Shown one piece after another: positions 7,044 through 15,954 of a stretch of 64,000 nucleotides of DNA (the first letter of the stretch is position 1; each line of letters opens with the position of its first letter). Location: the NCBI RefSeq assembly GCF_039542905.1, contig NZ_BAABIS010000001.1:2232001-2296000 (forward strand), in the 5' to 3' direction. The notes under the pieces were generated by a model. That model searched no databases and was not told the DNA's origin. It saw only the letters and a program-made list of their open reading frames with translations. The position numbers were made by a program, and so were the translations under genes. This DNA is from Kitasatospora terrestris (lineage in GTDB: Bacteria > Actinomycetota > Actinomycetes > Streptomycetales > Streptomycetaceae).

Positions 7044-7931
7044 ATGATCTTGGCCACCACCCCCGGCTCCACGCCCCAGGACTTCACCGACCTCGACGAG
7101 CTCGCCCGGCTCAGCCCGTACGAGGACGAGGACGACGGCGACGACGCCGTCCGCCGGGAGGCCGCCGCGGACGAGTCCAGCCGGGCCAGCCGGCACTGGT
7201 GGGACCGCAACGCCGACGAGTACCAGGACGAGCACGGCGAGTTCCTCGGCGACGACCGCTTCACCTGGTGCCCCGAGGGCCTGGACGAGGCCGACGTCCG
7301 CCTGCTCGGCGAGGTGGCCGGCAAGGACGTGCTGGAGCTCGGCGCCGGCGCCGCCCAGTGCTCCCGCTGGCTCGCCGCCCAGGGGGCCCGTCCGGTCGCG
7401 CTCGACATCTCCTACCGGCAGCTCCAGCACTCCCGCCGGATCGACCTCGGCCGCGGCGCCGAGCCGGTCGCGGTGGTGCAGGCCGACGCCGCCGTCCTCC
7501 CCTTCGCCGACGGCGCCTTCGACCTGGCCTGCTCGGCGTACGGCGCGGTGCCGTTCAGCGCCGACACCGCCGCCCTGATGCGCGAGGTCCACCGGGTGCT
7601 GCGGCCCGGCGGGCGCTGGGTCTTCTCGGTCACCCACCCGATCCGCTGGGCCTTCCCGGACGACGCCGGGGTCGAGGGCCTGACGGTGAGCGCCTCCTAC
7701 TTCGACCGCACGCCCTACGTCGAGCAGGACGACCAGGGGCGCGCCACCTACGTCGAGCACCACCGGACGGTCGGCGACCGGGTCCGCGAACTGGTCGGCG
7801 CCGGGTTCCGGCTGCTCGACCTGGTCGAGCCCGAGTGGCCCGCCGGCCACGAGCAGGAGTGGGGCGGCTGGAGCCCGCTGCGCGGCCGGCTGATCCCCGG
7901 CACCGCGATCTTCGTCGCCGAGCGGGGCTGA
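7044..7931 (+). CDS. Class I SAM-dependent methyltransferase
   Basis: 295 residues from ATG 7044 (a GTG at 7005 is an alternative; neither has a strong ribosome binding site). The Rossmann fold shows motif I VLELGAGAAQCSRWLA, motif II VALDISYRQL, an acidic VQADAAVLPF segment (motif III) and the post-core LRPGGRWVFSVTHPIRWAF typical of Methyltransf_11 proteins. The acidic N-terminal 50 residues (DEDDGDD) are unusual. It is divergent from rpsA and seven bases ahead of hrpB, so the two are probably co-transcribed. The methyl acceptor is unknown. Confidence 0.9.
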   Translation: MILATTPGSTPQDFTDLDELARLSPYEDEDDGDDAVRREAAADESSRASRHWWDRNADEYQDEHGEFLGDDRFTWCPEGLDEADVRLLGEVAGKDVLELGAGAAQCSRWLAAQGARPVALDISYRQLQHSRRIDLGRGAEPVAVVQADAAVLPFADGAFDLACSAYGAVPFSADTAALMREVHRVLRPGGRWVFSVTHPIRWAFPDDAGVEGLTVSASYFDRTPYVEQDDQGRATYVEHHRTVGDRVRELVGAGFRLLDLVEPEWPAGHEQEWGGWSPLRGRLIPGTAIFVAERG

Positions 7932-7937
7932 CCGCCG

Positions 7938-10499
7938 GTGCGCACGGTGGGGCTCGACCTGCCCGTCCGCACGGCCGTCCCCGCGCTGCACGCCGCACTC
8001 GCCGACCGCGGGTGCGCCGTGCTGTCCGCGCCGCCCGGGACCGGCAAGACCACCCTGGTGCCGCTGGCCCTGGCCGGGCTGGTGGACGGCCTGGCCGGGC
8101 CCGCGCGCCGGGTGCTGGTCGCCGAGCCCCGGCGCCTCGCGGTCCGGGCCGCCGCCCGCCGGATGGCCTGGCTGCTCGGCGAACCGGTCGGCGAGAGGGT
8201 CGGCTTCACCGTGCGCGGCGAACGGCGCGCCTGCGCCGCCACCGTCATCGAGGTGGTCACCACCGGCGTCCTGCTGCAGCGCCTCCAGCGCGACCAGGAG
8301 CTGCCCGGCGTCGACGTGGTCGTCCTCGACGAGTGCCACGAACGACACCTGGACGCCGACACCGCGCTCGCCTTCCTGCTGGACGTCCGCGCGGCCCTGC
8401 GGCCCGAGCTCGAACTGGTCTGCGCCTCCGCCACCTCCGACACCGGCGCCTGGTCCGAGCTGCTCGGCGGCGCGCCGGTGGTGGCCGCCGAGGGCGTCTC
8501 CCACCCGGTCGAGGTGGTGTGGGCACCCCCGCCGCGCGCCGTCCGCCCGCCGCAGGGCACCCGCACCGACCCCGCACTGCTCGACCACGTCGCCGCCACC
8601 GTCCGCCGGGCCCTCGCCGAGCGGGACGGCGACGTGCTCTGCTTCCTGCCCGGCGTCGGCGAGATCGCCCGCGTCGCCGACCGGCTGCGGGTCGACGCCG
8701 AGGTCCTGCAACTCCACGGACAGGCCCCGCAGGCCGTCCAGGACGCGGCCCTGAGCGCGGGCGAACGGCGCCGGGTGATCCTGGCGACCTCGGTGGCCGA
8801 GTCCTCGCTGACCGTCCCCGGGGTCAGGGTGGTGGTGGACGCCGGACTCGCCCGGGAGCCGCGCACCGACCACGCCCGCGGACTCGCCGGGCTGGTCACC
8901 GTCCGCGCCTCGCTCGCCGCCGCGCGGCAGCGCGCCGGACGTGCCGGACGCGAGGCGCCCGGCACGGTGTACCGCTGCTGGGCGGAGGTCGAGGACGCCC
9001 GCGCCGCCCGCTTCCCGACCCCCGAGATCGCCCTCGCCGACCTCACCTCCTTCGCCCTCCAGGCCGCCTGCTGGGGCGACCCCAACGCCCGCACCCTCGC
9101 CCTGCCGGACGCCCCGCCCGCCGGCGCGATGGCCGCCGCCCGCGGCGTGCTCACCGCGCTCGGCGCCGTCGACCGCGACGGCCGCGCCACCGAGCGCGGC
9201 CACCGCATCGCCCGCACCGGCCTCCACCCGCGGCTCGCCCGCGCCCTGCTCGACGCCGCCGGCACGGTCGGCCCCCGGGCCGCCGCCGACCTCGTCGCGC
9301 TCCTGTCCGAGGAGCCCCCGCGGGCCATGGGCGACGACCTCCACGCGATCCTGACCGCCCTCCGCGCCCGCCCCGACGACCCGTACGCCCGCCGCTGGCG
9401 CGCCGAGTCCGGCAGGCTGCGCGCCCAGTTGCAGGGCCGCGGGGGCCCCGCCGCGGGAGGGGCCGACGGCGCCCGCCCCCGGCCGGACGTCCCGCCCCCG
9501 GCGGGCTCCGCACCGACGGCCGGCCACGCCGCGCTCGTGGTCGCGCTGGCCCACCCCGAGCGGATCGCGCGGGCGCGCGGGCCGCAGGGCCCGTACCTGA
9601 TGGCCTCCGGGACGGCCGCCGAGCTCGCGCCCGACTCCCGGCTCGGGGGCACGGAGTGGCTGGCGATCGCCGTCGCCGACCGGCCGGCCGGTTCGCCGTC
9701 GGCGCGGGTGCAGCGGGCCGTCGCCCTCGACGAGGCCACCGCGCGGCGCGCCGCCGCGCCGCTGCTGACCTCCCGCGAGGAGGTCGAGTGGTCGACGCGC
9801 GGCGGCGACGTGGTCGCCCGCCGGGTCGACGCGCTCGGCGCGATCGAACTCGCGGCCGACCGGCTCGACGCCCCCGCGCCGGCGCTGCTCCGGTCCGCCC
9901 TCCTCGACGGGCTCGCCCGCGAGGGCGTCACCGCCCTGCTCGGCTGGCCGCCGGCCGCCGCCTCGCTGCGCGAACGCCTGGCCTTCCTGCACCGCGTGCT
10001 CGGCGCCCCCTGGCCGGACGTCGCCGACGACGCGCTGCTGCTGGCCGCCGACGACTGGCTGGAGCCGGAGCTCTCCCGGGCCCGGCGCCGCGCCGACCTC
10101 CAGCGCATCGACACCGCGGGCGCGTTGCAGCGGCTGCTGCCGTGGGCGAGCGGCCAGGCGGGCCGGCTGGACGAGCTCGCCCCGGAGCGGATCACCGTCC
10201 CCAGCGGCTCCCGGATCCGGGTCGACTACACCGGCGACCGGCCCGTCCTGGCGGTCAAGCTCCAGGAGCTGTTCGGCTGGCAGGCCGCCCCGGCCCTGGC
10301 CGGCGGCCGGGTGCCGCTCACTGTGCACCTGCTCTCCCCCGCCGGCCGGCCGGCGGCCGTCACCGGCGACCTGGCCGGCTTCTGGCGCGAGGGGTACAAG
10401 GCGGTCCGCGCCGAACTCCGCGGCCGCTACCCCCGCCACCCGTGGCCCGAGGACCCGACCACCGCCGAACCCACCCGCCGCACCAACGCCCGCCGGTGA
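7938..10499 (+). CDS. hrpB: ATP-dependent helicase HrpB (DEAH/DEAD-box)
   Basis: 853 residues from a GTG at 7938. N-terminal RecA domain: Walker A APPGTGKTT (~30-38), motif Ia VAEPRRLAVRAAA, motif II DECHER, motif III CASAT. Second RecA domain: LCFLPGVGEI, ILATSVAESSLTV (motif V) and QRAGRAGR (motif VI). A helicase-associated domain and the C-terminal HrpB-specific region (LPWASGQ..LDELAPERI, VKLQELFGWQ..P, LAGFWREGYKAVRAELRGRYPRHPWPEDP) complete it. Length and C-terminal motifs identify HrpB rather than HrpA. It is an RNA-helicase-like protein of poorly defined role in bacteria. Confidence 0.96.
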   Translation: MRTVGLDLPVRTAVPALHAALADRGCAVLSAPPGTGKTTLVPLALAGLVDGLAGPARRVLVAEPRRLAVRAAARRMAWLLGEPVGERVGFTVRGERRACAATVIEVVTTGVLLQRLQRDQELPGVDVVVLDECHERHLDADTALAFLLDVRAALRPELELVCASATSDTGAWSELLGGAPVVAAEGVSHPVEVVWAPPPRAVRPPQGTRTDPALLDHVAATVRRALAERDGDVLCFLPGVGEIARVADRLRVDAEVLQLHGQAPQAVQDAALSAGERRRVILATSVAESSLTVPGVRVVVDAGLAREPRTDHARGLAGLVTVRASLAAARQRAGRAGREAPGTVYRCWAEVEDARAARFPTPEIALADLTSFALQAACWGDPNARTLALPDAPPAGAMAAARGVLTALGAVDRDGRATERGHRIARTGLHPRLARALLDAAGTVGPRAAADLVALLSEEPPRAMGDDLHAILTALRARPDDPYARRWRAESGRLRAQLQGRGGPAAGGADGARPRPDVPPPAGSAPTAGHAALVVALAHPERIARARGPQGPYLMASGTAAELAPDSRLGGTEWLAIAVADRPAGSPSARVQRAVALDEATARRAAAPLLTSREEVEWSTRGGDVVARRVDALGAIELAADRLDAPAPALLRSALLDGLAREGVTALLGWPPAAASLRERLAFLHRVLGAPWPDVADDALLLAADDWLEPELSRARRRADLQRIDTAGALQRLLPWASGQAGRLDELAPERITVPSGSRIRVDYTGDRPVLAVKLQELFGWQAAPALAGGRVPLTVHLLSPAGRPAAVTGDLAGFWREGYKAVRAELRGRYPRHPWPEDPTTAEPTRRTNARR

Positions 10500-11099
10500 C
10501 TACCGCCCGGCCGCGCGCTCCTCGGCGGTCTGCGCCCCGGCCGGCCGCCACGGCTCGAACCAGGGGTCGGGCCAGCTCTCCGCCGCGGCCATCAGCGGGT
10601 AGAGCGTCGCGCCGTCGATCGTCTCGCGGATGATGTCCGCGTGGCCGCCGTGCCGGGCGGTCTCCTCGATCAGGTGCAGCAGCACCCAGCGGACCGACCA
10701 CTGCGTGACGTCGGCGGAGATCCAGACCTGCCCCGGCGGCACCGGCACCGGCCGGCCGAGGTCGGTGATCCCGGCGAGGGCCGCGTCCGTCTCCGCGGTG
10801 GCCGCCCGGTAGTCGGCCAGCGCCCCGGCGAGCGTCTCGTCGGGGCCGAGGACGAACTCGTCGTCCTCCGCGTCCGGCTGCGTGCGCTCGCGCTGCAGGA
10901 CGAGGTCCGTCCAGCCGCGCTCGCACCGGGCGGCGTGCTTGATCAGGCCGCCGATGGTCAACTCGCTCGCGGCCGCCGCCGTCCGGGCCTGGTCCTCCGT
11001 CAACCCGTGCGCGGCGACCCGCAGCAGCCGCCGCTGCTGGTCGAGGAAGGCGATGAGCCCCGAACGCTCGTCGGCGACGGGAGGAGCGAGACCCGGCAT
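10500..11099 (-). CDS. DinB-family (DUF664-like) protein
   Basis: 199 residues, ATG at 11099 with an AAGGAG ribosome binding site. The four-helix DinB fold shows an N-terminal LIAFLDQQRRLLR helix, LTIGGLIKHAARCERGW (first metal-ligand His), and SVRWVLLHLIEETARHGGHADIIRE near the C-terminus, whose H..H pattern completes the usual three-His metal site. Relatives include mycothiol- and bacillithiol-dependent transferases. The exact activity is unknown. It converges on hrpB with no gap: the two stop codons abut. Confidence 0.88.
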   Translation of the reverse strand: MPGLAPPVADERSGLIAFLDQQRRLLRVAAHGLTEDQARTAAAASELTIGGLIKHAARCERGWTDLVLQRERTQPDAEDDEFVLGPDETLAGALADYRAATAETDAALAGITDLGRPVPVPPGQVWISADVTQWSVRWVLLHLIEETARHGGHADIIRETIDGATLYPLMAAAESWPDPWFEPWRPAGAQTAEERAAGR

Positions 11100-11516
11100 G
11101 AAGCAACTCCTTGCAGAGACTTTCAGAAAGTTTCAGCAAATTATTTCGCGCGCGCCCGGCGGACGGCAAGGGACGACGGTCGGCGGTTTTCAGTGGGCCG
11201 GCGTCGGCGAGGAGGGGTGCCCGGTGGTGTCCGACGCGGCTGCGGCGACAGGCCGAGGATCGGGGAGCAGACGGCGACGCCCGGACCGCCGTACGTACAG
11301 GTCGAGGGCGCCGGGCGGTTGTCGCAGTTGCAGTTGTTGCCGGCGTGATCCGGGTGCGCGGCGTCCGGCCGGCCCGGCTGCCGCCGGGCTGCTCGGCGCG
11401 GCGGCGGGGGCGGCGGGCGGGGTGGAGCAGCCGCGGCTCGTGCCCGTCATCGCCCACGCGGCTGCGCCGCTCAGGTCCCCGTGGGGGCGGAGGTCTGGGC
11501 GGCATCCCAGCGATCA
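11100..11516. other. Intergenic region between DinB gene and polA terminator
   Basis: About 415 bases without a convincing gene. Near the DinB start is the perfect palindrome ACTTTC-A-GAAAGT (11119-11131), overlapped by AGAAAGTTTCAG. It is AT-richer than the surroundings and could be an operator or promoter element for the DinB gene. The rest is GC-rich and shows open frames in several phases, but none has a ribosome binding site or recognisable domain. I see no RNA gene here. Confidence 0.4.
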
Positions 11517-11553
11517 CGGCCGGACGCCCCGCTCGTGAGGGGGCGTCCGGCCG
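11517..11553 (-). terminator. Terminator hairpin of polA
   Basis: A perfect 14-bp stem, CGGCCGGACGCCCC (11517-11530) with GGGGCGTCCGGCCG (11540-11553), lies 23 bases past the polA stop. No T-tract follows, as is common for streptomycete terminators. Confidence 0.75.
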
Positions 11554-11575
11554 CGGTCGGGCTCGCGGGCGCGGG

Positions 11576-14302
11576 TCAGTGCGCGGCGGCCTCCCAGTTC
11601 GGGCCGACGCCGACGGAGACGTCCAGCGGGGCGCGGAGCGGGTAGGCGCCGGCCATCTGCTCGCGGACCAGGGCCTCGACCTGCTCCCGCTCGCCGGGGG
11701 CGAGTTCGAGCACGATTTCGTCGTGGACCTGGAGCAGCATCCGGGAGGAGAGCTTGGCGTCGGTGAGCGCCCGGTCGACCTTGAGCATGGCGATCTTGAC
11801 GATGTCGGCGGCGGAGCCCTGGATCGGGGCGTTGAGGGCCATCCGCTCGGCCATCTCGCGGCGCTGCCGGTTGTCGCTGGTGAGGTCGGGCAGGTAGCGG
11901 CGGCGGCCGAGCAGGGTCTCGGTGTACCCGACGGCGCGGGCGTCCTCCACGACGTCGCGCAGGTAGTCGCGGACGCCGCCGAAGCGCTCGAAGTAGGTGT
12001 CCATCAGGCCCTGGGCCTCAGCGGGCTTGATGCCGAGCTGCTGGGAGAGGCCGTAGGCGGAGAGACCGTAGGCGAGGCCGTAGGACATCGCCTTGATCTT
12101 GCGGCGCATCTCGGCGTCGACCGCCTCCGGGGCGACCTCGAAGACCTGGGAGGCGACGGTGGTGTGCAGGTCCTCGCCGCTCTCGAAGGCCTCGATCAGC
12201 GCGGCGTCCTCGGAGAGGTGGGCCATGATGCGCAGCTCGATCTGCGAGTAGTCGGCGGTGAGCAGCGACTCGTACCCGTGGCCGACCACGAAGGCGCGGC
12301 GGATGGCCCGGCCCTCCTCGGTGCGGACCGGGATGTTCTGCAGGTTCGGGTCCTGGGAGGAGAGTCGGCCGGTGGCGGCGACCATCTGGTTGAAGGTGGT
12401 GTGGATCCGGCCCTGCGGGGAGACGGTCTTGAGCAGGCCCTCGACGGTGGTGCGCAGCTTGGCCTGGTCGCGGTGGCGGAGCAGGATGACCGGGAGCTCG
12501 TTCTCGGTCTGGGTGGCGAGCCAGGTCAGGGCGTCGGCGTCGGTGGTGTAGCCGGTCTTGATCTTCTTGGTCTTGGGCAGGCCGAGGTCGCCGAAGAGGA
12601 CCTCCTGGAGCTGCTTGGGCGAGCCGAGGTTGAAGGGGCGGCCGGCGGCCGCGTGGGCCTCCTCGACGCAGCGCTGGATCTCGACGGCGAACTGCGCCTC
12701 CAGGCCGGTGAGCCAGGCCCGGTCGGCGGCGATGCCGTAGCGCTCCATCCGGGCCAGCAGTTCGGCGATCGGCAGCTCCATGTCGTGGAACAGCTCCACG
12801 GCGCCGACCTCGGCGAGCCGGGTCTCGAAGAGCGCGGCCAGGTCGAGGGTCGCGCGGGCCTGGGTCATCAGGGCCTGGGCGCCGGCGGTGGCGTCCTCCT
12901 CCTCGGCGTCGAAGGTGAGCTGGCCGGTCTCGACGGCGGCGGCGGGGGCGAGCGAGCGGGCCAGGTACTCCTCGGCGAGGACGTCGAGGGTGAAGGTGCG
13001 GCGGCCGGGCTTCTCCAGGTACGCCGCGAGGGCGGTGTCGGCGGTGATGCCGGCGATCTGCCAGCCCTGCTCGGCGAAGGCGCGCATCACGTGCTTGGCG
13101 ATGTGCAGGGCCTTGGGGCGGGTGGGGTCGGCGAGCCAGGCGGTGAACGCGCGGTCGTCTGCCTCCTCCAGGCCCGCCGGGTCGAACCAGGCGGCGGTCT
13201 CGGCGGTGGCGAGCGCGACCTCCTGCACCCGGCCGGTGCCGAGCGCCCAGTCGTAGACGGCGGCGACGGCGGTCAGGCCCTTGCCGTGCTCGTCCAGCCA
13301 GGCCGCGAGGGCGCCGGGGACGGTGAGCAGCTCGCCGTCGACCTCGATGCCGGGCGCGGCCTCGGCGGTCTCGGTGCTCCGCCCGGCGCCGGGGTCGATG
13401 CCGTGGACGCGCTCGCGGAAGTTGGGGTTTCGGAACTCCAGCGCCTCCAGGATCTGCGAGACCGCCTCGCCGTCGAACGCGGTGCGCTCCAGGTCCGGGA
13501 CGCCGAGCGGCAGTTCGACGTCGCGGACCAGCTCGGTGAGCACCCGGTTGCGCTTGACCGAGTCGAGGTGCTCGCGCAGCTTCTCGCCGATCTTGCCCTT
13601 GACCTCGTCGGCGCGGGTGATCAGCTCGTCGAAGGAGCCGAACTGGTTGACCCACTTGGCGGCGGTCTTCTCGCCGACGCCGGGGATGCCGGGCAGGTTG
13701 TCGGACGGGTCGCCGCGCAGCGCCGCGAGGTCCGGGTACTGGCTCGGCAGGACGCCGTACTTCTCCTGGACCTTCTCCGGGGTGTACCGGGTCAGCTCGG
13801 AGACGCCCTTGGTCGGGTAGAGGACGGTGACGTGCTCGTCGACCAGCTGGAGCGAGTCACGGTCGCCGGTGACCACCAGGACCTCGAAGCCCTCGGCCGC
13901 GGCGGCGGTGGCCAGGGTGGCGATGATGTCGTCGGCCTCGAAGCCCTCGGCGGTGATCCGCGGGACGCGCATGGCGTCGAGCAGCTCGCCGATCAGCGGG
14001 ACCTGGCTCTTGAACTCGTCGGGCGTCTTGGCGCGGTTGGCCTTGTAGTCGGGGAACTCGACGGAGCGGAAGGTCTGCCGGGAGAGGTCGAAGGCGACCG
14101 CGAGGTGGGTGGGCGCCTCGTCCCGCACGGTGTTGGCGAGCATCGAGGCGAAGCCGTAGACCGCGTTGGTGGGTTGACCGGTGGTGGTGTTGAAGTTCTC
14201 CACGGGCAGGGCGAAGAACGCCCGGTAGGCCATCGAATGCCCGTCCAGCAGCATCAGCCGGGGCCGGACGGCCGCCTTCTTGCCTGCACTCTGCGTAGCC
14301 AC
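11576..14302 (-). CDS. polA: DNA polymerase I
   Basis: 908 residues from GTG 14302 (AGGACGGG upstream; an earlier GTG at 14329 would be almost at the transcription start implied by TAGGAT at 14342-14347). The N-terminal 5'-3' exonuclease/FEN domain has GFEADDIIATLA, VVTGDRDSLQLV and the helix-hairpin-helix GIPGVGEKTA. The polymerase domain has motif A LTADYSQIELRIMAHLS, motif B RRKIKAMSYGLAYG and motif C LLQVHDEIVLE. In the middle domain the DEDD proofreading acids are not evident (the first strand reads VYDWALGTGR), so 3'-5' exonuclease activity is probably lost, as in other actinobacterial PolA. It acts in repair and Okazaki fragment processing. Confidence 0.98.
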   Translation of the reverse strand: MATQSAGKKAAVRPRLMLLDGHSMAYRAFFALPVENFNTTTGQPTNAVYGFASMLANTVRDEAPTHLAVAFDLSRQTFRSVEFPDYKANRAKTPDEFKSQVPLIGELLDAMRVPRITAEGFEADDIIATLATAAAAEGFEVLVVTGDRDSLQLVDEHVTVLYPTKGVSELTRYTPEKVQEKYGVLPSQYPDLAALRGDPSDNLPGIPGVGEKTAAKWVNQFGSFDELITRADEVKGKIGEKLREHLDSVKRNRVLTELVRDVELPLGVPDLERTAFDGEAVSQILEALEFRNPNFRERVHGIDPGAGRSTETAEAAPGIEVDGELLTVPGALAAWLDEHGKGLTAVAAVYDWALGTGRVQEVALATAETAAWFDPAGLEEADDRAFTAWLADPTRPKALHIAKHVMRAFAEQGWQIAGITADTALAAYLEKPGRRTFTLDVLAEEYLARSLAPAAAVETGQLTFDAEEEDATAGAQALMTQARATLDLAALFETRLAEVGAVELFHDMELPIAELLARMERYGIAADRAWLTGLEAQFAVEIQRCVEEAHAAAGRPFNLGSPKQLQEVLFGDLGLPKTKKIKTGYTTDADALTWLATQTENELPVILLRHRDQAKLRTTVEGLLKTVSPQGRIHTTFNQMVAATGRLSSQDPNLQNIPVRTEEGRAIRRAFVVGHGYESLLTADYSQIELRIMAHLSEDAALIEAFESGEDLHTTVASQVFEVAPEAVDAEMRRKIKAMSYGLAYGLSAYGLSQQLGIKPAEAQGLMDTYFERFGGVRDYLRDVVEDARAVGYTETLLGRRRYLPDLTSDNRQRREMAERMALNAPIQGSAADIVKIAMLKVDRALTDAKLSSRMLLQVHDEIVLELAPGEREQVEALVREQMAGAYPLRAPLDVSVGVGPNWEAAAH

Positions 14303-14462
14303 GTCAACGTCCCGTCCTGCCGGTTCCACTGCCAGGGACAGATCCTATGGCCCGGCACCGACAGCGGACGCAAGGACGCAAACCGCCCGTTCCTACCGGT
14401 GGGTACACGGTCGTACGATCACAGTCGACACGAGCTGTGCACCCTCGATCGGCAGGAGCACC

Positions 14463-14915
14463 ATGACCGACCCGGCCCCCGTCCTCAACGTGCCCCAGGA
14501 CGTCCTCGACCACTTCGCCAAGCTGGGGGTGAGCGCGGAGACCTTCTCCGGCGGGCACCTGGGCGACAAGCTCGGCATCCGGATCGTCGAGGCCTCGCCG
14601 GACCGGGTGGTGGGCACCATGCCGGTCGACGGCAACCAGCAGCCGTACGGTCTGCTGCACGGCGGCGCCTCGGCGGCGCTGGCGGAGACCCTGGGCTCGA
14701 TCGGCGCGATGCTGCACGCCGGCCCGGGCCGCTACGCGGTGGGCGTCGACCTGAACGCGACCCACCACCGCTCGGCGATGTCCGGGCTGGTCACGGGCGT
14801 GGCGACGGCGGTGTTCAAGGGCCGGACGGCGGCCACCTACGAGGTCGCGATCACCGACGACACCGGCAAGCGGATCACCAGCTGCCGGCTCACCTGCATG
14901 CTGCGCGACCTGTAG
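14463..14915 (+). CDS. PaaI-type hot-dog thioesterase
   Basis: 150 residues, ATG at 14463 after CAGGAG. The hot-dog fold signature YGLLHGGASAALAETLGS contains the HGG-x8-E arrangement of the PaaI/4HBT family, where the acid activates water for thioester cleavage. VGVDLNATHHRS is the usual central strand. It would hydrolyse an acyl- or aryl-CoA in the cytosol. It is divergent from polA across 160 bases; TACGAT at 14414-14419 is a possible -10. This gene pair is conserved next to polA in actinobacteria, but no functional link is known to me. Confidence 0.93.
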   Translation: MTDPAPVLNVPQDVLDHFAKLGVSAETFSGGHLGDKLGIRIVEASPDRVVGTMPVDGNQQPYGLLHGGASAALAETLGSIGAMLHAGPGRYAVGVDLNATHHRSAMSGLVTGVATAVFKGRTAATYEVAITDDTGKRITSCRLTCMLRDL

Positions 14916-15008
14916 GAACGAAGCCCGCCACCCCCTCGCCGGTTTGGCCGGACGCCGTCACGGGCACCTCCTGGCTGCGATTCGACGGCGACGCGAGGGG
15001 GCGGTGGC

Positions 15009-15635
15009 ATGGCCGGTGGGCGGGAACCGCCCGGTGCGGGCCACGGCTTCCTCGGCCCGGTGGAGGCGGGTGACGGCTCGACCTCCCCGCTGCCCCCGCC
15101 GCGTCCGCCCGCCCCGCTCCTGACCCGACGCCAGAAGTGCCGGCTGGCCGCGCTGCTGCTCGCGCTGGCCACCGCGGCGACGGTCCGGCACGCGGCGCAC
15201 CGGCCGGACCACGCGGCCAACTCCCCGCCGCCGCCCCACCCCTCGCAGGTGGCCCGGTTCTCCTACCAGGGCCCGTCCGCGCAGGACCCGCAGGCCTTCG
15301 CCTTCCGCCTCTCGGCGCACAACGACGGGCCGGTGCCGCTGGAGCTGCTGGGGATCAGCCAGGGCTACCGCGGGCTGCGGCTGGAGGTGACGGGTTCGCT
15401 GCCCCGCACCCTGGCGCCGGACGGGGACGCCCTCCTGCTGGTCACGCTGCGGGTGACCGACTGCTCGGCGGCGCCGGCGGAGGCCTCACTGCCTTACCTG
15501 GATGTAACGCTGCGTAACACGCGCGCCATGCAGACCGTCAGCCAGATCCTCGGCGCGGCCTACGCGCGCGACCTGTCCGCGAGCATCCGTCTGGCCTGCC
15601 CGGATTCCCGATATTCGGACGCACGCGACCAGTGA
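15009..15635 (+). CDS. Membrane-anchored extracytoplasmic protein of unknown function
   Basis: 208 residues. A Pro-rich cytosolic N-terminus (about 40 residues) is followed by one membrane segment, CRLAALLLALATAAT (~44-58), a Pro/His linker, and a beta-rich external domain (FSYQGPS...FAFRLSAHNDGPVPLELLGISQGYRGL). The latter resembles a small immunoglobulin-like fold with two late cysteines. No catalytic motif is visible. Many streptomycetes carry such single-pass proteins. The start is the first in-frame ATG; GGTGGC precedes it weakly. Confidence 0.7.
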   Translation: MAGGREPPGAGHGFLGPVEAGDGSTSPLPPPRPPAPLLTRRQKCRLAALLLALATAATVRHAAHRPDHAANSPPPPHPSQVARFSYQGPSAQDPQAFAFRLSAHNDGPVPLELLGISQGYRGLRLEVTGSLPRTLAPDGDALLLVTLRVTDCSAAPAEASLPYLDVTLRNTRAMQTVSQILGAAYARDLSASIRLACPDSRYSDARDQ

Positions 15636-15954
15636 TCCCCACCCGAACACTGCAGTTCGATTATCGGACATTCGTTGCGTGACCAGGGCTTTGGCCTGCA
15701 AGCGCATTCGGAGAGTGAGACGGAGCCCGGAATCACGGGCCCCAGGAGGGTCGGATGACCACCATGTGAGATTTCTTCAGGGGGTACTCATAACAAGAGA
15801 ATCACAGCATGTCCGGACCCACTGCCCGACGCGGCAAAGCCGGTTTAGAGTCACGGCCAGTCACCGCGCCAACCGAGTGGGCCCCTGGCCCAGCGCGCGA
15901 CCCGGCACCGCCATCACAGGGCGCGGTGCTTTCCTGATCCAGAAGGGGACCCTC
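15636..15954 (+). promoter_or_regulatory. Long leader region upstream of the liv binding-protein gene
   Basis: 319 bases without a full gene. It contains AGGAGGGTCGG-ATG opening a five-codon frame (MTTM, stop) at about 15756, an AT-rich stretch around 15770-15810, and a 42-codon open frame at 15809-15937 ending 17 bases before the lipoprotein start. The GCCCG..CGGGC inverted repeat near 15725-15742 precedes the AGGAGGG. The arrangement could be a translated leader controlling liv expression, but no regulatory branched-chain codon run is present. No consensus promoter could be fixed. Confidence 0.35.

Noticed and set aside
11190-11450. 86-codon minus-strand frame between DinB and polA
   Set aside because: Pro/Ala/Arg-rich, no ribosome binding site and no recognisable family; I leave the region as noncoding.
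15809-15937. 42-codon plus frame upstream of livK as a separate gene
   Set aside because: No ribosome binding site and Pro/Ala-rich without conserved features; kept only as part of the leader description.
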